A stretch of DNA of 64,000 nucleotides, from NCBI GenBank assembly GCA_013213745.1, contig JABSQH010000091.1, positions 1-64,000 of the forward strand, read 5' to 3'. Position numbers and translations under genes: made by a program. The stretch's first letter is position 1, and every line of letters starts with the position of its first letter. Below, piece by piece: positions 35,373 to 44,819 of the stretch. The stretch is from Ilumatobacteraceae bacterium (GTDB lineage Bacteria; Actinomycetota; Acidimicrobiia; Acidimicrobiales; Ilumatobacteraceae). A model generated the notes under the pieces. It was not told the origin of the DNA. It was given only the letters and a program-made list of their open reading frames with translations, and made no database searches.

Positions 35373-36405
35373 TGTGATGACGGTTCCGCGCTCCCTGGCC
35401 GAGATGGGTGCGATCGCCTCACGGACGAAGGCGGCGGGCTTCGACGGCATGTTGCTCACCGAGGGCGGGCGCAGCGCGTACACGGCGGCCACGGCCGCAG
35501 CCGTGGCCGAGCCGACGTTGGCCTACTCGACTGGCATCGCCGTGGCATTTCCGCGTAGTCCGATGGTCACCGCGCAGACCGCATGGGAACTCAACGAGCT
35601 CACAGGAGGCGGATTTCGGCTCGGTCTCGGCACACAAGTGAAGACACACATCGTGCGACGTTTCGGCATGGAGTTCTCCCAGCCGGGTCCGCGGCTGCGC
35701 GACTACGTGCGGGCGGTCAAGGCCTGCTTTGCTGCGTTTCGCGGTGCGCCGTTGGACTTCCACGGCGACTTCTACGAGCTGACGTTCATGCCGCCGCAAT
35801 GGAGCCCGGGTCCGATCGATGCTCCCGATCCCAAGGTCGACATCGCTGCGGTCAACCCCTGGATGTTGCACATGGCCGGCGCCGACGCCGACGGCATCCA
35901 TCTCCATCCGATCGCCGAGCTGGGCTATCTCGAACGCCACGTGCTGCCCCAACGAGCGGCAGGCGCGTCGTCGAGCGGACGCGATCCGGAGGAGATTGCG
36001 TTGATCCTGCCGGTGACCACGATCGTCGGCGACACCGACGAGGACATCGCCAAAGGGCGCGATGCGGCCCGCCTGTCGTTGTCGTTTTACGGCTCCACTC
36101 CGAACTACGCCTTCATCTGGGACGAGGCGGGCTTTGAGGGAACCACGGCGCGAATCCGCGAGCGGCAGAAGGCCGGCGACTTCGCCGGGATGGCCGAACA
36201 ACTCACCGACGACCACCTCGCCGTGTTCTGCACCGAGGCGACGTGGGACGGGCTGGCCGACGCACTGCGCGCCAAGTACGACGGCATCATCGATCGCCTC
36301 GTGATGTACAGCCCCGGGTTCGACCCGGAGAACTTTGAGCGCTACGGCGAGGTCGCCCGCCAGCTCTCACCACCCAACCGTTACACGGTCTCAGAGACGA
36401 TGTAA
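35362..36405 (+). CDS. LLM-class F420-dependent oxidoreductase
   Basis: The 347-residue luciferase-like TIM-barrel protein probably uses coenzyme F420. Typical stretches are AGFDGMLLTEGG, TGIAVAFPRSPMVTAQTAWE, LTGGGFRLGLGTQVKTHIVR and VGDTDEDIAKGRDAARLSLS. It is closest in pattern to the TIGR03617-type actinobacterial subgroup. The reaction is unknown. It ends 9 bp before the stop of the facing oxidase gene. Confidence 0.88.
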   Translation: MQVNVMTVPRSLAEMGAIASRTKAAGFDGMLLTEGGRSAYTAATAAAVAEPTLAYSTGIAVAFPRSPMVTAQTAWELNELTGGGFRLGLGTQVKTHIVRRFGMEFSQPGPRLRDYVRAVKACFAAFRGAPLDFHGDFYELTFMPPQWSPGPIDAPDPKVDIAAVNPWMLHMAGADADGIHLHPIAELGYLERHVLPQRAAGASSSGRDPEEIALILPVTTIVGDTDEDIAKGRDAARLSLSFYGSTPNYAFIWDEAGFEGTTARIRERQKAGDFAGMAEQLTDDHLAVFCTEATWDGLADALRAKYDGIIDRLVMYSPGFDPENFERYGEVARQLSPPNRYTVSETM

Positions 36406-36414
36406 CGGCCGCCG

Positions 36415-37701
36415 CTAGAGGACGCGGTTGAGGTACGGGTTGGCAAAGGTGCGGTTCGGGTCGAGTTTGTCGCGCCACGACGCGAAGGTCGCCCACTCGG
36501 GATAACGCGACGCCAACGTGTCGGCAGACTGGTAGTGCATCTTGCCCCAGTGCGGCCGTCCCTCGTAGTCGTCCATGATCGCCTCGACCCCCTGGAAGTA
36601 GGCCTCGTACGGTGCCCCGATGTACTGGTGCACGGCGATCCATCCGGAGTCGCGTCCGTTGGCCGTCGACAGCGGAATGTTGTCGGCCGCCGACGTGCGC
36701 ACCTCGATCGGGAACAACGGGGGAAACGGCAGTGTCTTGACCAGCGCCACGATCCGTTCAAGTGCCTCCGGTACGGCGGCCCGGGGGATCCCGTACTCCA
36801 TCTCGACGAAACGCACCTTGCGCGGGCTGCAAAAGACGCGGTCGCTGCGATCGACCAGCTCTCGTTCGGACGCGCTCGACGTGATCAGCTTGGCGATGCG
36901 TGGCGCCATGGTGGGGAATCGCCGACCGACACGGCACACCGTGCCGAATGCCAGGTTCTCGCCGATCCACTTGTCGCGCACGTACGCCATCCTCGGCTGC
37001 GGTTCGGCTGGGCGGTCCGTACGGGTGTTGCGCTTGACCTGACACCGGCGTGCTCCGGGGACCACGTAGAACTCGACGTGATCGGTCGACTCCATCACCC
37101 CCTCGAAGTCGGCGAGCACGTCGGCCAACGGTTCGATCGTTTCGACCGCGTGCAGGTTGAACGCCGGAACACAACGCAACGTCACCTCGGTCAGTGCGCC
37201 AAGTGCGCCGACTCCGACCCGCGCCACACGCAAGAGCTCGGGATCGGTCTGTTCGTCGGCGCGCACGATCGTGCCGTCGCCGGTCACCAACTCGAGTCCG
37301 ACGATGGTGGTCGCCAGATTCCCGAACGACGTCCCGGTGCCGTGGGTCGCCGTCGACGTGGCACCAGCGATCGACTGCTGGTCGATGTCGCCGAGATTGG
37401 GTAGCGCCAGGCCCCGCACGAACAGCGCATCGTTGAGCTCGTGCAGGCGAATGCCCGCCTGCACGGTGACGTCGGTGCCGTCAACGTGCAACACCTGGTT
37501 CATCGCGTCGAGCGACACGAGGTGCCCGTCGGTCATCGCCGCGCCGGTGAAGGAGTGTCCTGCGCCGATCACCTTCACGCGTTCGTCACGCTGCGCCGCA
37601 GCCGCAACGATCCCGGCGAGTTCGTCGGGGAACTCGGGACGGCGGATCGTGCGCGGCACGCAGCGCTCGTTGCGCGCCCAGTTATGAACGGGGCTGACCA
37701 T
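36415..37701 (-). CDS. FAD-linked oxidase of the D-arabinono-1,4-lactone/L-gulonolactone oxidase type
   Basis: The 428-residue protein has a VAO-type FAD domain (KVIGAGHSFTGAAMTDG, where the His can carry covalent FAD, and SIAGATSTATHGTG) and a C-terminal ALO domain with the hallmark GRPHWGKMHYQ. Relatives oxidise aldonolactones or alditols with O2. It is the last gene of an operon behind mycothione reductase and a class V aminotransferase, with a 9-nt gap. A TAGCCT hexamer 6 nt before the ATG suggests it also has its own promoter. Confidence 0.88.
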   Translation of the reverse strand: MVSPVHNWARNERCVPRTIRRPEFPDELAGIVAAAAQRDERVKVIGAGHSFTGAAMTDGHLVSLDAMNQVLHVDGTDVTVQAGIRLHELNDALFVRGLALPNLGDIDQQSIAGATSTATHGTGTSFGNLATTIVGLELVTGDGTIVRADEQTDPELLRVARVGVGALGALTEVTLRCVPAFNLHAVETIEPLADVLADFEGVMESTDHVEFYVVPGARRCQVKRNTRTDRPAEPQPRMAYVRDKWIGENLAFGTVCRVGRRFPTMAPRIAKLITSSASERELVDRSDRVFCSPRKVRFVEMEYGIPRAAVPEALERIVALVKTLPFPPLFPIEVRTSAADNIPLSTANGRDSGWIAVHQYIGAPYEAYFQGVEAIMDDYEGRPHWGKMHYQSADTLASRYPEWATFASWRDKLDPNRTFANPYLNRVL

Positions 37702-37707
37702 CAGCCC

Positions 37708-37713
37708 AGGCTA
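37708..37713 (-). promoter_or_regulatory. -10 element before the ALO-type oxidase
   Basis: TAGCCT on the minus strand ends 6 nt before the ATG at 37701, overlapping the stop codon of the upstream aminotransferase gene. Confidence 0.4.
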
Positions 37714-38916
37714 CGCGTGCGCCAGGACCTCGACCGTACGGTGCAGTTCCTCGACCGTGGTGGTGTAGTGCACCGACAATCGCAGCATCTCGGCCAATCC
37801 ACGACGATCGACGTCCCACCGTGACGATCCAGCAATCGTGTGAGTGCTGTTGATGCCAGCGTCCGCAAGATGTGCTTGCAGTTCGGGAGCGTTGCGCCGG
37901 GGCGACGTCGTGGTGACGATCCCGCTGCGTACCGCGCCGTCGTCGTGCACCTGGTACCCGATCCCGACCAATAGGTTGCGGAGCTCTTCTGCCCGCTCGC
38001 GCACCGTGACCTCGATCCGATCGATGCCCCAGGTGTCGAGATAGTCGACCGCTGCGCCGAGGCCCAGCCAGGCGGCGTGCGAGTACTCCCAGTACTGGAA
38101 CCGTCGAGCGCCGGGGCTCCACTCGAAGCGGTCCGCAGCGACGAGCAACGCACCATCGTGGTCGGGCTGTGACGGCGCGACTCGATCGAGAATCTCGCGG
38201 CGGGCGTACAGAAATCCGGTGCCGCGCGGCCCGCGCAAGTACTTGCGGCTCGTCGCCGACAGGAAGTCGCACGGGATGTCGTTCACATCGACCCGCAGCT
38301 GACCGAGCGACTGGCACGCATCGAGGAGAAACGGAACGCCGACAGCTCGGGTGGCTGCGCCGATCTCGGCGGCCGGGTTGACGAGACCGCCGTTGGTCGG
38401 CACGTGTGTGAGTGACGCCAACGCAACTCCGTCGCCGTCGCCGAGTGCATCGCGGTACGCCTCGACCGACACCGCACCGGTGGCATCGCTCGGGATTCGA
38501 TCGATGACCACGCCGTGCACCTCGGCCGCCCGCAGAAACGCAACGATGTTGGCGCCGTACTCCTGATCGTGCACCAGCACGCGCTGGCCGCGCTCCATCG
38601 GTATCGACCAGAACGCGGCGTTCCACGCCGCTGTTGCATGTTCGGTACGGGCGATCTCCTCAGGATCGGCCCCAATCAGCGCGGCGATCGAGTTGTACAC
38701 ATCGTCGTCGCGTCCGGCCGCAGCTGCCGCGGCCTCGTAGCCGCCCTGCAACGCTTCGGCGCGCAAGTGCTCGACCTGCGCGTCGAGCACGACCTGCGGT
38801 GGCAGCGATGCCCCCGCGTGGTTGAGGTGGACGAGATCGGCCCGACAACCGGGCGTGACCTGGCGCGCCGCGGCGATCTCGGCGTCGCTGAGCGCCGTTG
38901 CGGGCGCAGTGTTCAC
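37711..38916 (-). CDS. Class V PLP-dependent aminotransferase
   Basis: The 401-residue fold-type I enzyme of the NifS/isopenicillin-N-epimerase-like branch has LVHLNHAGASLPP at the start, FLLDACQSLGQLRVDV with the pyridine-binding Asp and the Schiff-base Lys in SATSRKYLRGPRGTGFLY. No cysteine-desulfurase active-site Cys loop is evident, so it is more likely a transaminase, lyase or epimerase. The GTG start sits inside a GTGA overlap with the mycothione reductase stop, so the two are translationally coupled. Confidence 0.85.
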   Translation of the reverse strand: MNTAPATALSDAEIAAARQVTPGCRADLVHLNHAGASLPPQVVLDAQVEHLRAEALQGGYEAAAAAAGRDDDVYNSIAALIGADPEEIARTEHATAAWNAAFWSIPMERGQRVLVHDQEYGANIVAFLRAAEVHGVVIDRIPSDATGAVSVEAYRDALGDGDGVALASLTHVPTNGGLVNPAAEIGAATRAVGVPFLLDACQSLGQLRVDVNDIPCDFLSATSRKYLRGPRGTGFLYARREILDRVAPSQPDHDGALLVAADRFEWSPGARRFQYWEYSHAAWLGLGAAVDYLDTWGIDRIEVTVRERAEELRNLLVGIGYQVHDDGAVRSGIVTTTSPRRNAPELQAHLADAGINSTHTIAGSSRWDVDRRGLAEMLRLSVHYTTTVEELHRTVEVLAHA

Positions 38917-40280
38917 TCGATGGCGTCGAGCAAGGCGTTCTCGACGACCTCGGTCAGGGCCGGATGGATGTAGAACACGCGGCGGGCCACGTCGGTCGCC
39001 GGAGTGTCGAGTTCCATTGCCTGAATGATCGGCTGGATCAAGGTCGCCGCCTGTGCGCCGAGGATGTGCGCGCCGATGATCTGATCGGTCTCGGTGTCGA
39101 CGAGCATCTTGGCGAAGCCGACCGTGTCCTCCATCGCCCACCCGTAGGCCGTGCCCGAGTAGTCGCGCATGCCCACACGGAACGCCCGGCCCGCCGCCTG
39201 CGCCTCTGCCTCGGTCAGCCCGACGGTGGCGATTTGCGGGTTGGAGAACACCGCACTTGGGACCGCCTTGTAGCTCTGGTGGCGGAGGTCGTCGCTGTGC
39301 GCCATGTTCCAGAACGCCACGTTGGCTTCGGCATTGGCAAGGTGCTTCAGCTGGTAGTTGTTGGCGACGTCGCCGACCGCCCAGATACCGGGCACGTTGG
39401 TCGCCATCGTGTCGTCGACTGCAATCGTGCCGTGGTGGTGGCACTCGATGCCTGCCGCATCGACGTCGAGCAGATCACTGTTGGGCTCGCGTCCGGTGGC
39501 CACCAGCAGCTCGTCGACAACGGTCTCAGCGCCGGCGCAGGTGATCTTGATGCCCTCGGCCACGCGCTCGATGCGCGTCGGCACATGGCCGAGTTGCAGA
39601 TCGACGCGCTCGCCGAGCGCGGCCGTGAACCGCGTCCGAATGTCGTCGTCGAATCCTCGTAGCACGGCGTCGCTGCGGTTGATGAGCGTGACGTCGGAGC
39701 CGAGCGACGAGAACACATGAGCCATCTCCACAGCGATGAACCCACCACCGATGATTCCCAGGCGGGGCGGCAGATCAGGCAGCCGCATGATCGAGTCGGA
39801 GGTGTGGAAGCCGACTTCGACGAGCCCGGGGATCGGCGGGATCACGGGCCGCGCACCGGCCGCAATGAGGATGTTCGGCGCCGTGATCCGGCGGCCCTCG
39901 ACGTCGAGCACCTTCTGCTCGACGAACATCGCCGTGCCCTCGATGTAGGTCACGTTCGGTGTGCCGATCGCCCGGTAGTCGCGGCCCGAGGCGACGATCG
40001 GATCGATCCGCCCGAACACACGATCGCGGATGGCCGCAAAGTTGGCCCCTTCGAAGCGCGTGTCGACGCCGAGCCGCTCACCGTGCTGGGCGGAGAGTGC
40101 CACGTCGGCAGGGAGGACAAACATCTTCGAGGGAATGCATCCACGATTGATGCAGGTACCGCCGAACACGGCGCGCTCGACGAGCGCGATGTTCCAACCC
40201 TGGAGATAGTCGGGGATCGAGTTCCCCGACCCGCTCCCGATGATGATCAAGTCGAACGCTTCGGCCTCGGTGGTCCTCAC
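38913..40280 (-). CDS. mtr: Mycothione reductase
   Basis: The 455-residue flavoprotein disulfide reductase keeps mycothiol, the actinobacterial low-molecular-weight thiol, reduced with NADPH. It has the FAD motif IIIGSGSGN, the redox pair Cys43/Cys48 in GGTCINRGCIPSKMFV, the NAD(P)H site LGIIGGGFIAVEMAHVF and the His439/Glu444 dyad in HPALTEVVENALL. Stretches such as RVFGRIDPI, YGWAMEDT and SLIQPIIQAM-type sequence align with M. tuberculosis Mtr rather than lipoamide dehydrogenase. It starts with GTG and leads a three-gene operon. Confidence 0.9.
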   Translation of the reverse strand: MRTTEAEAFDLIIIGSGSGNSIPDYLQGWNIALVERAVFGGTCINRGCIPSKMFVLPADVALSAQHGERLGVDTRFEGANFAAIRDRVFGRIDPIVASGRDYRAIGTPNVTYIEGTAMFVEQKVLDVEGRRITAPNILIAAGARPVIPPIPGLVEVGFHTSDSIMRLPDLPPRLGIIGGGFIAVEMAHVFSSLGSDVTLINRSDAVLRGFDDDIRTRFTAALGERVDLQLGHVPTRIERVAEGIKITCAGAETVVDELLVATGREPNSDLLDVDAAGIECHHHGTIAVDDTMATNVPGIWAVGDVANNYQLKHLANAEANVAFWNMAHSDDLRHQSYKAVPSAVFSNPQIATVGLTEAEAQAAGRAFRVGMRDYSGTAYGWAMEDTVGFAKMLVDTETDQIIGAHILGAQAATLIQPIIQAMELDTPATDVARRVFYIHPALTEVVENALLDAIE

Positions 40281-40362
40281 GGTGAGTAATCAACCCCGTC
40301 TCGGCCGCGATCCTTCCCGATGGCGTTGCGACAACACAACCGATTGGGGCAGGGTGTCGGAG

Positions 40363-40836
40363 ATGGCGGCACGGCAGACCGGTGACGGGTTCATGCGATG
40401 CAGTGACGGCCACACCAGATGGGGGATCTACGGTGCGGCCGGTGTGGTCTTCGTCGTTCGGGACGCGCACGGCACGCCGTACGTGATGTTGCAGAAGCGT
40501 TCGGCATTCGCCCACGAAGGCGGGAACTGGTCGTGTGCAGGAGGGGCGCTGGATCTCGGTGAGACGCCCTACGACGGTGCGCTACGCGAAGCCGCCGAAG
40601 AGGTCGGCACGCCGCCACCGATCATCGCCGTGCTCGGCGAGTTCGTGTTCGAGCCGGCGACCGACTGGTCGTACACGACGGTGGTGCTCGAGGTCGGTGA
40701 GCCGTTCGGCTCGTCGATCAACTTCGAGACCGACGCCGTCGAGTGGTTTGGGTTGGAGCACGTCGACGAGCTCCCCCTGCACTCCGGCTTCGCCGGTGCC
40801 TGGCCGCACCTGCGGGCGATCATCGAAGCGACGTGA
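40363..40836 (+). CDS. NUDIX hydrolase
   Basis: The 157-residue protein has a complete NUDIX box (GGALDLGETPYDGALREAAEEVG), whose glutamates bind Mg2+ for hydrolysis of a nucleoside diphosphate-X substrate. The substrate (sugar nucleotide, oxidised nucleotide or cofactor) is not predictable. The ATG at 40363 was chosen; GGAG lies directly before it, while CAGGGT 7 nt upstream could be a leaderless -10. It is divergent from mtr and followed by the molybdopterin enzyme gene 50 nt later. Confidence 0.85.
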   Translation: MAARQTGDGFMRCSDGHTRWGIYGAAGVVFVVRDAHGTPYVMLQKRSAFAHEGGNWSCAGGALDLGETPYDGALREAAEEVGTPPPIIAVLGEFVFEPATDWSYTTVVLEVGEPFGSSINFETDAVEWFGLEHVDELPLHSGFAGAWPHLRAIIEAT

Positions 40837-40874
40837 CGTCCGATTCGCGCCAGATTCCGGCGCGGTTCGATCCC

Positions 40875-40880
40875 TACGAT
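40875..40880 (+). promoter_or_regulatory. -10 element, leaderless promoter of the molybdopterin oxidoreductase
   Basis: TACGAT ends 6 nt before the ATG at 40887. Confidence 0.4.
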
Positions 40881-40886
40881 GGCCCG

Positions 40887-43004
40887 ATGGCTGACACTGT
40901 GACCGACTCTCGGCTCGTCCACGGCGTGTGCCACCACGACTGTCCGGACTCATGTGGGTGGTCGGTCACGGTCGAGTCGAACGACTCGTCCGATCCCGTT
41001 GCCGTCGCCCTCCGAGGGAATCGGGAACACCCCTACTCGCAGGGCGAGTTGTGCCCGAAGGTCAACCGGATGCTCGACCGGGTGTACAGCCCCGATCGGC
41101 TGCTGACCCCGCTGCGCCGGACCGGACCGAAGGGTGCGGGCACGTTCGAGCCGATCAGCTGGGACGACGCATTGGCCACGATCGCCCAACGCACCCACCA
41201 GGTGATCGACGAACACGGCCCAGAAGCAGTCCTTCCATTCTCGGACGCCGGCAACCAAGGCGTCCTCGCGATGATGGGTTTGAGCAGCCGCTTCTTCGGG
41301 CACATGGGGGCGACTCGTTTGATCCGTGCGATCTGTGGTCCGACCGTCGGTGCGGGCATGTCGATGACCAACGGCACGGGCCGCGCGATGGATCCGGCCG
41401 AGTTGGAACACAGCCGACTGATCATCCTGTGGGGGACGAACACTCGACTGACGAACCGCCACCTCTGGCCGACTATCGAGCGGGCCCGCGCTGCCGGCGC
41501 TCAGCTCGTGGTGATCGATCCGCTGCGCACGATGACAGCCGAAGCGGTCGACGAGGCCCGGGGCGATCGTTTCGTGCAACCGCGACCAGGCACGGACGTC
41601 GCCCTCATGTTGGCGATGATGCGGGTGATCATCCATGAGGGACTGACCAACACCGAGTGGGTCGACGCCCACACCGTGGCCTTCGACGAGCTGGTCGCGG
41701 CCGTCGAGGAGTGGAGCCCAGCACGGGCCGCCGAGGTCACCGGTGTCGACGCCGACACCATCGTCGAGTTGGCGCGCGACTACGCGACGACCACGCCCGC
41801 AGCGATCCGCACCTTGGTCGGGGCAGAACACCACGAGAACGGCGCAATGTTCTTCCGCACGATGGCGTGCCTGCCTGCCCTGACCGGCGCATGGGCCGAA
41901 CGCGGCGGCGGCATTGCCAAGAGCGTGGGCTCGTACTCCGACGCCCTCCTCGACGTCCAGGCGTTCCACCGCCCAGATCTCGACGTGCGCATCGACGGCG
42001 AGTTGCCGCGCGTCGTCAACATGAGTCGGCTGGGTGAGGTACTCACCTCGGCGCATGCGGCTTTCGACGACGGTCCTGGCATCCACGCTCTCTTCGTCTG
42101 GAACTGCAATCCGTTGGTGATCGTGCCGAATGCCGAAGCGATCCGCCGAGGCCTGGAACGCGACGATCTGTTCACCGTCGTCCACGAACAGTTCCTCACC
42201 GACAGCGCCCGCTACGCCGACATCGTGCTCCCCGCGACCACCCAGATCGAGGCCGACGACGTGATGCTCCCGTGGGGTCATCTGTGGGCGACATGGAACG
42301 GCGCGGCGATCCCTCCCGTCGGCGAGTCGTGTTCGAACACCGAACTGTTCCGCAGGCTGGCTGGTGCGATGGGCTACACCGAGCCGACGCTGTTCGACGA
42401 TGACGAGACGCTGCTGCGCAATGGCTTCCCGACGATCGACCTCGACGAGTTGCGCACGACCGGGTGGCTACGCGTGCCGTATCCCGACGACGGCCGACCG
42501 TTCGGCGATGGCGACTTCGAGACCGCGTCGCGGCGCGTGGAGTTCGCCTCCGACCTCCTTGAACAGATCGGCCAACCGCGGGTCCCGACATATGTTCCGC
42601 CGAGAGAGAGTCCCGGCGGCGACCCGGACCTCGCGACGCTGTTCCCCTTTCAGTTGCTGACACCAAAACACCATGTTCGGTTCCTCAATTCGAGCTACCC
42701 CCAGCTGCCCAAACACGGCCCACCCGAAGGCGGGCCATTCGTCGAGGTCCACGCTGACGACGCCCAGGAGTTAGGTGTTTCCGAAGGCAGCGAGGTCCGG
42801 GTGTGGAACCAACGCGGTTCGCTGCAGCTCCCGGTACGGATCAGCACACGCGTGCGACCCGGCCTGGTGGCCGTGCCGTTCGGTTGGTGGCGGGACCACC
42901 ACGACCACCACGGCACCGCCAACAGCCTGACCAACGACACACTCACCGAGTGGGGCGGCGGGGTCGCATACAGCGACACATTGGTCGACGTCGCACCGGT
43001 CTGA
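40887..43004 (+). CDS. Molybdopterin-dependent oxidoreductase (DMSO reductase family)
   Basis: The 705-residue protein starts with a [4Fe-4S] motif (HGVCHHDCPDSCGW, fourth Cys in GELCPKVNRM), followed by the Mo-bis-MGD domains with LMTPKHH-like and GTNTRLTNRHLWPTIE elements and the C-terminal MGD-binding beta barrel (EGSEVRVWNQRGSLQLPVRI). The related anaerobic oxidoreductases include formate dehydrogenase-like and thiosulfate/polysulfide reductase enzymes. There is no Tat signal, so it is cytosolic. No partner subunit lies nearby, so the physiological acceptor is unknown. Confidence 0.9.
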   Translation: MADTVTDSRLVHGVCHHDCPDSCGWSVTVESNDSSDPVAVALRGNREHPYSQGELCPKVNRMLDRVYSPDRLLTPLRRTGPKGAGTFEPISWDDALATIAQRTHQVIDEHGPEAVLPFSDAGNQGVLAMMGLSSRFFGHMGATRLIRAICGPTVGAGMSMTNGTGRAMDPAELEHSRLIILWGTNTRLTNRHLWPTIERARAAGAQLVVIDPLRTMTAEAVDEARGDRFVQPRPGTDVALMLAMMRVIIHEGLTNTEWVDAHTVAFDELVAAVEEWSPARAAEVTGVDADTIVELARDYATTTPAAIRTLVGAEHHENGAMFFRTMACLPALTGAWAERGGGIAKSVGSYSDALLDVQAFHRPDLDVRIDGELPRVVNMSRLGEVLTSAHAAFDDGPGIHALFVWNCNPLVIVPNAEAIRRGLERDDLFTVVHEQFLTDSARYADIVLPATTQIEADDVMLPWGHLWATWNGAAIPPVGESCSNTELFRRLAGAMGYTEPTLFDDDETLLRNGFPTIDLDELRTTGWLRVPYPDDGRPFGDGDFETASRRVEFASDLLEQIGQPRVPTYVPPRESPGGDPDLATLFPFQLLTPKHHVRFLNSSYPQLPKHGPPEGGPFVEVHADDAQELGVSEGSEVRVWNQRGSLQLPVRISTRVRPGLVAVPFGWWRDHHDHHGTANSLTNDTLTEWGGGVAYSDTLVDVAPV

Positions 43005-43010
43005 CCCCCG

Positions 43011-43016
43011 TAGTCT
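43011..43016 (+). promoter_or_regulatory. -10 element, leaderless promoter of the MgtE-like gene
   Basis: TAGTCT ends 7 nt before the ATG at 43024. Confidence 0.4.
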
Positions 43017-43023
43017 GCGGTCG

Positions 43024-44289
43024 ATGACGGCCGACCTGATTTACGCGTTCAGGGTGATGCGCCTGCCGCTGCGCGACGCCGGCGGTGCACCGATCGGGCG
43101 AATCGAGGACATCGTGGCCGTCCCCGGCAGCCCAGCGCGCGGCGAGCAACCAGCCGTCGCCCCGCGCGTCGTCGGGTTCGTCGCCCGGAGTCAACGGCGG
43201 CTCATCTTCGTCAACGCCAACCGAGTCGCCGAGCTCGGAGCTGATGGAGCACGCCTGCGGAGCTGGGATGTCGACATCAATCCGTTCCGCTCGCGACCGG
43301 GCGAGGTGTTGATCGGCGAGGACCTGATCGACCGGCGCATCGGCGACGAGCACGTCAGCGATGTCGGTTTGCACCAAGCGCAAGATCACCGCACCACCTG
43401 GTGGGAGGTGGCCAAGGTCCGCCTCGCTAAGCGGTCGACGTTGCGCCGCCGTCCGAGCTACCGACTCGTCGACGTCGACGAGGTACCTGCGCTGTTCGAC
43501 GCGCCGACGGAAATGCAGGCGCAGGCAGCACGTCTGCGCGAACTGCACCCGGCCGAAGTGGCGGCAATCGTGCGCGCCCTGCCGGCCGACCAGCGCAGGC
43601 AACTGGCCGCAGCCATGGACGACGAGCGCCTGGCCGACGTGCTCGAACAGCTCCCCGAAGAGGAGCAGGTGCGCATCGTCGAGGGGCTCGACCGAGGACA
43701 ACTCGAGCGAGTGTTCGACGAGATGGAGTACGACGATCTCGCCGACCTGATCGGCGAGATGGGACCGGAAACCCAGGAGCAGATGCTGGGCGTGATGGAC
43801 GAGGACGACGCCGACGTCGTGCGCCGGCTGCTGTCGTACGCCGAAGAGACCGCAGGCGGCATGATGACGCCAGAAGCGATCATCTTGGGGCCCACCGACA
43901 CGGTCGCCCACGCGCTTGCTCAGCTTCGGCGCGCTGACTGGGTGGTCAGTTTGGCGACGCAGGTCTTTGTCGTCGATCCCCCGTTCAAGCCGCCAACAGG
44001 CCGGTTCCACGGCGTCGCCCACATGCAGCGGCTGCTGCGAGAGACGCCGCAGATGGAACTCGGTGATCTCGTCACCGACGATCCGTTCGTGGGACCTGAC
44101 GCCTCCGACCGCCGGGTTGCCGAGACGTTGGCGTCGTACGACCTGTTGGCCATCGCTGTGCTCGACGACGCAGGACGGTTCCTGGGCACCGTCACCGTCG
44201 ACGACGTCATCGACCGGATGCTCGGCAAGGGATGGCGGGCGCGCCACTCAGCCGTTGGCACACCGAGCCCTGTGGCGGGCACGGGATGA
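43024..44289 (+). CDS. MgtE N-terminal/CBS domain protein lacking the channel domain
   Basis: The 421-residue protein has an N-terminal PRC-barrel-like part (residues 1-100, with IGRIEDIVAVPG), the MgtE_N superhelix (about 160-270, LRELHPAEVAAIVRALPADQ and repeated E/D-rich helices) and a CBS pair (about 275-410, AGGMMTPEAIILG and LAIAVLDDAGRFLGTVTVDDVIDRML). The five-helix Mg2+ channel of true MgtE is absent, so it is a cytosolic sensor rather than a transporter. It is coupled by ATGA to a DUF1003 membrane protein, which may be its partner. Confidence 0.88.
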   Translation: MTADLIYAFRVMRLPLRDAGGAPIGRIEDIVAVPGSPARGEQPAVAPRVVGFVARSQRRLIFVNANRVAELGADGARLRSWDVDINPFRSRPGEVLIGEDLIDRRIGDEHVSDVGLHQAQDHRTTWWEVAKVRLAKRSTLRRRPSYRLVDVDEVPALFDAPTEMQAQAARLRELHPAEVAAIVRALPADQRRQLAAAMDDERLADVLEQLPEEEQVRIVEGLDRGQLERVFDEMEYDDLADLIGEMGPETQEQMLGVMDEDDADVVRRLLSYAEETAGGMMTPEAIILGPTDTVAHALAQLRRADWVVSLATQVFVVDPPFKPPTGRFHGVAHMQRLLRETPQMELGDLVTDDPFVGPDASDRRVAETLASYDLLAIAVLDDAGRFLGTVTVDDVIDRMLGKGWRARHSAVGTPSPVAGTG

Positions 44290-44819
44290 AGCGTCGTGAG
44301 GATCTGTCCGCACCGCGCGCCGTCCGGCGACTCGGGGTGCAGTACGACTCGGAGGTCTTCGGGCGCTTCAGCGAGTCGATCGCCAACTTCCTCGGCACGG
44401 CTCGCTTCCTCGTGTTCCAGACCGTGGTCATCGTGGTGTGGATCGCGTGGAACACGGTGCTCCCGGAGTCGTGGCAGTTCGACCCCTGGGACCGCGGTCT
44501 GGTCTTGCTCACCCTGGTGCTGTCGGTGCAGGCGTCGTACGCCGCGCCGCTGATCCTGCTCGCCCAGAACCGTCAGGAGCACCGCGATCGAGACGGCAGC
44601 GAACTCGACCGACGCGTCGCCGAACGCACGCAGACCGAAACGGAGTTTCTCGCCCGCGAAATCGCCGGCGTCCGCCTCTCGCTGTCGGACATGGCAACTG
44701 GTGAGACGTTGTCGGATGTCGCCAGGCAAATCGAAGCGCTCTCCGACACCGTCGACGAGCTGGCCAGCCAAGTGGAACGGTTGACCGCTCAGGCCGAGGC
44801 GAACTCCGCCGAGCCCTGA
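44286..44819 (+). CDS. DUF1003 membrane protein
   Basis: The 177-residue protein has two membrane helices (about residues 38-58 and 74-94) separated by a short loop with PESWQFDPWDRG, and a charged C-terminal coiled coil, the standard DUF1003 layout. It starts inside the ATGA overlap with the MgtE-like gene. A joint role in Mg2+ or ion sensing is inference from this common gene pairing. Its 3' end overlaps the facing hydrolase gene by 31 nt. Confidence 0.9.
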   Translation: MKRREDLSAPRAVRRLGVQYDSEVFGRFSESIANFLGTARFLVFQTVVIVVWIAWNTVLPESWQFDPWDRGLVLLTLVLSVQASYAAPLILLAQNRQEHRDRDGSELDRRVAERTQTETEFLAREIAGVRLSLSDMATGETLSDVARQIEALSDTVDELASQVERLTAQAEANSAEP

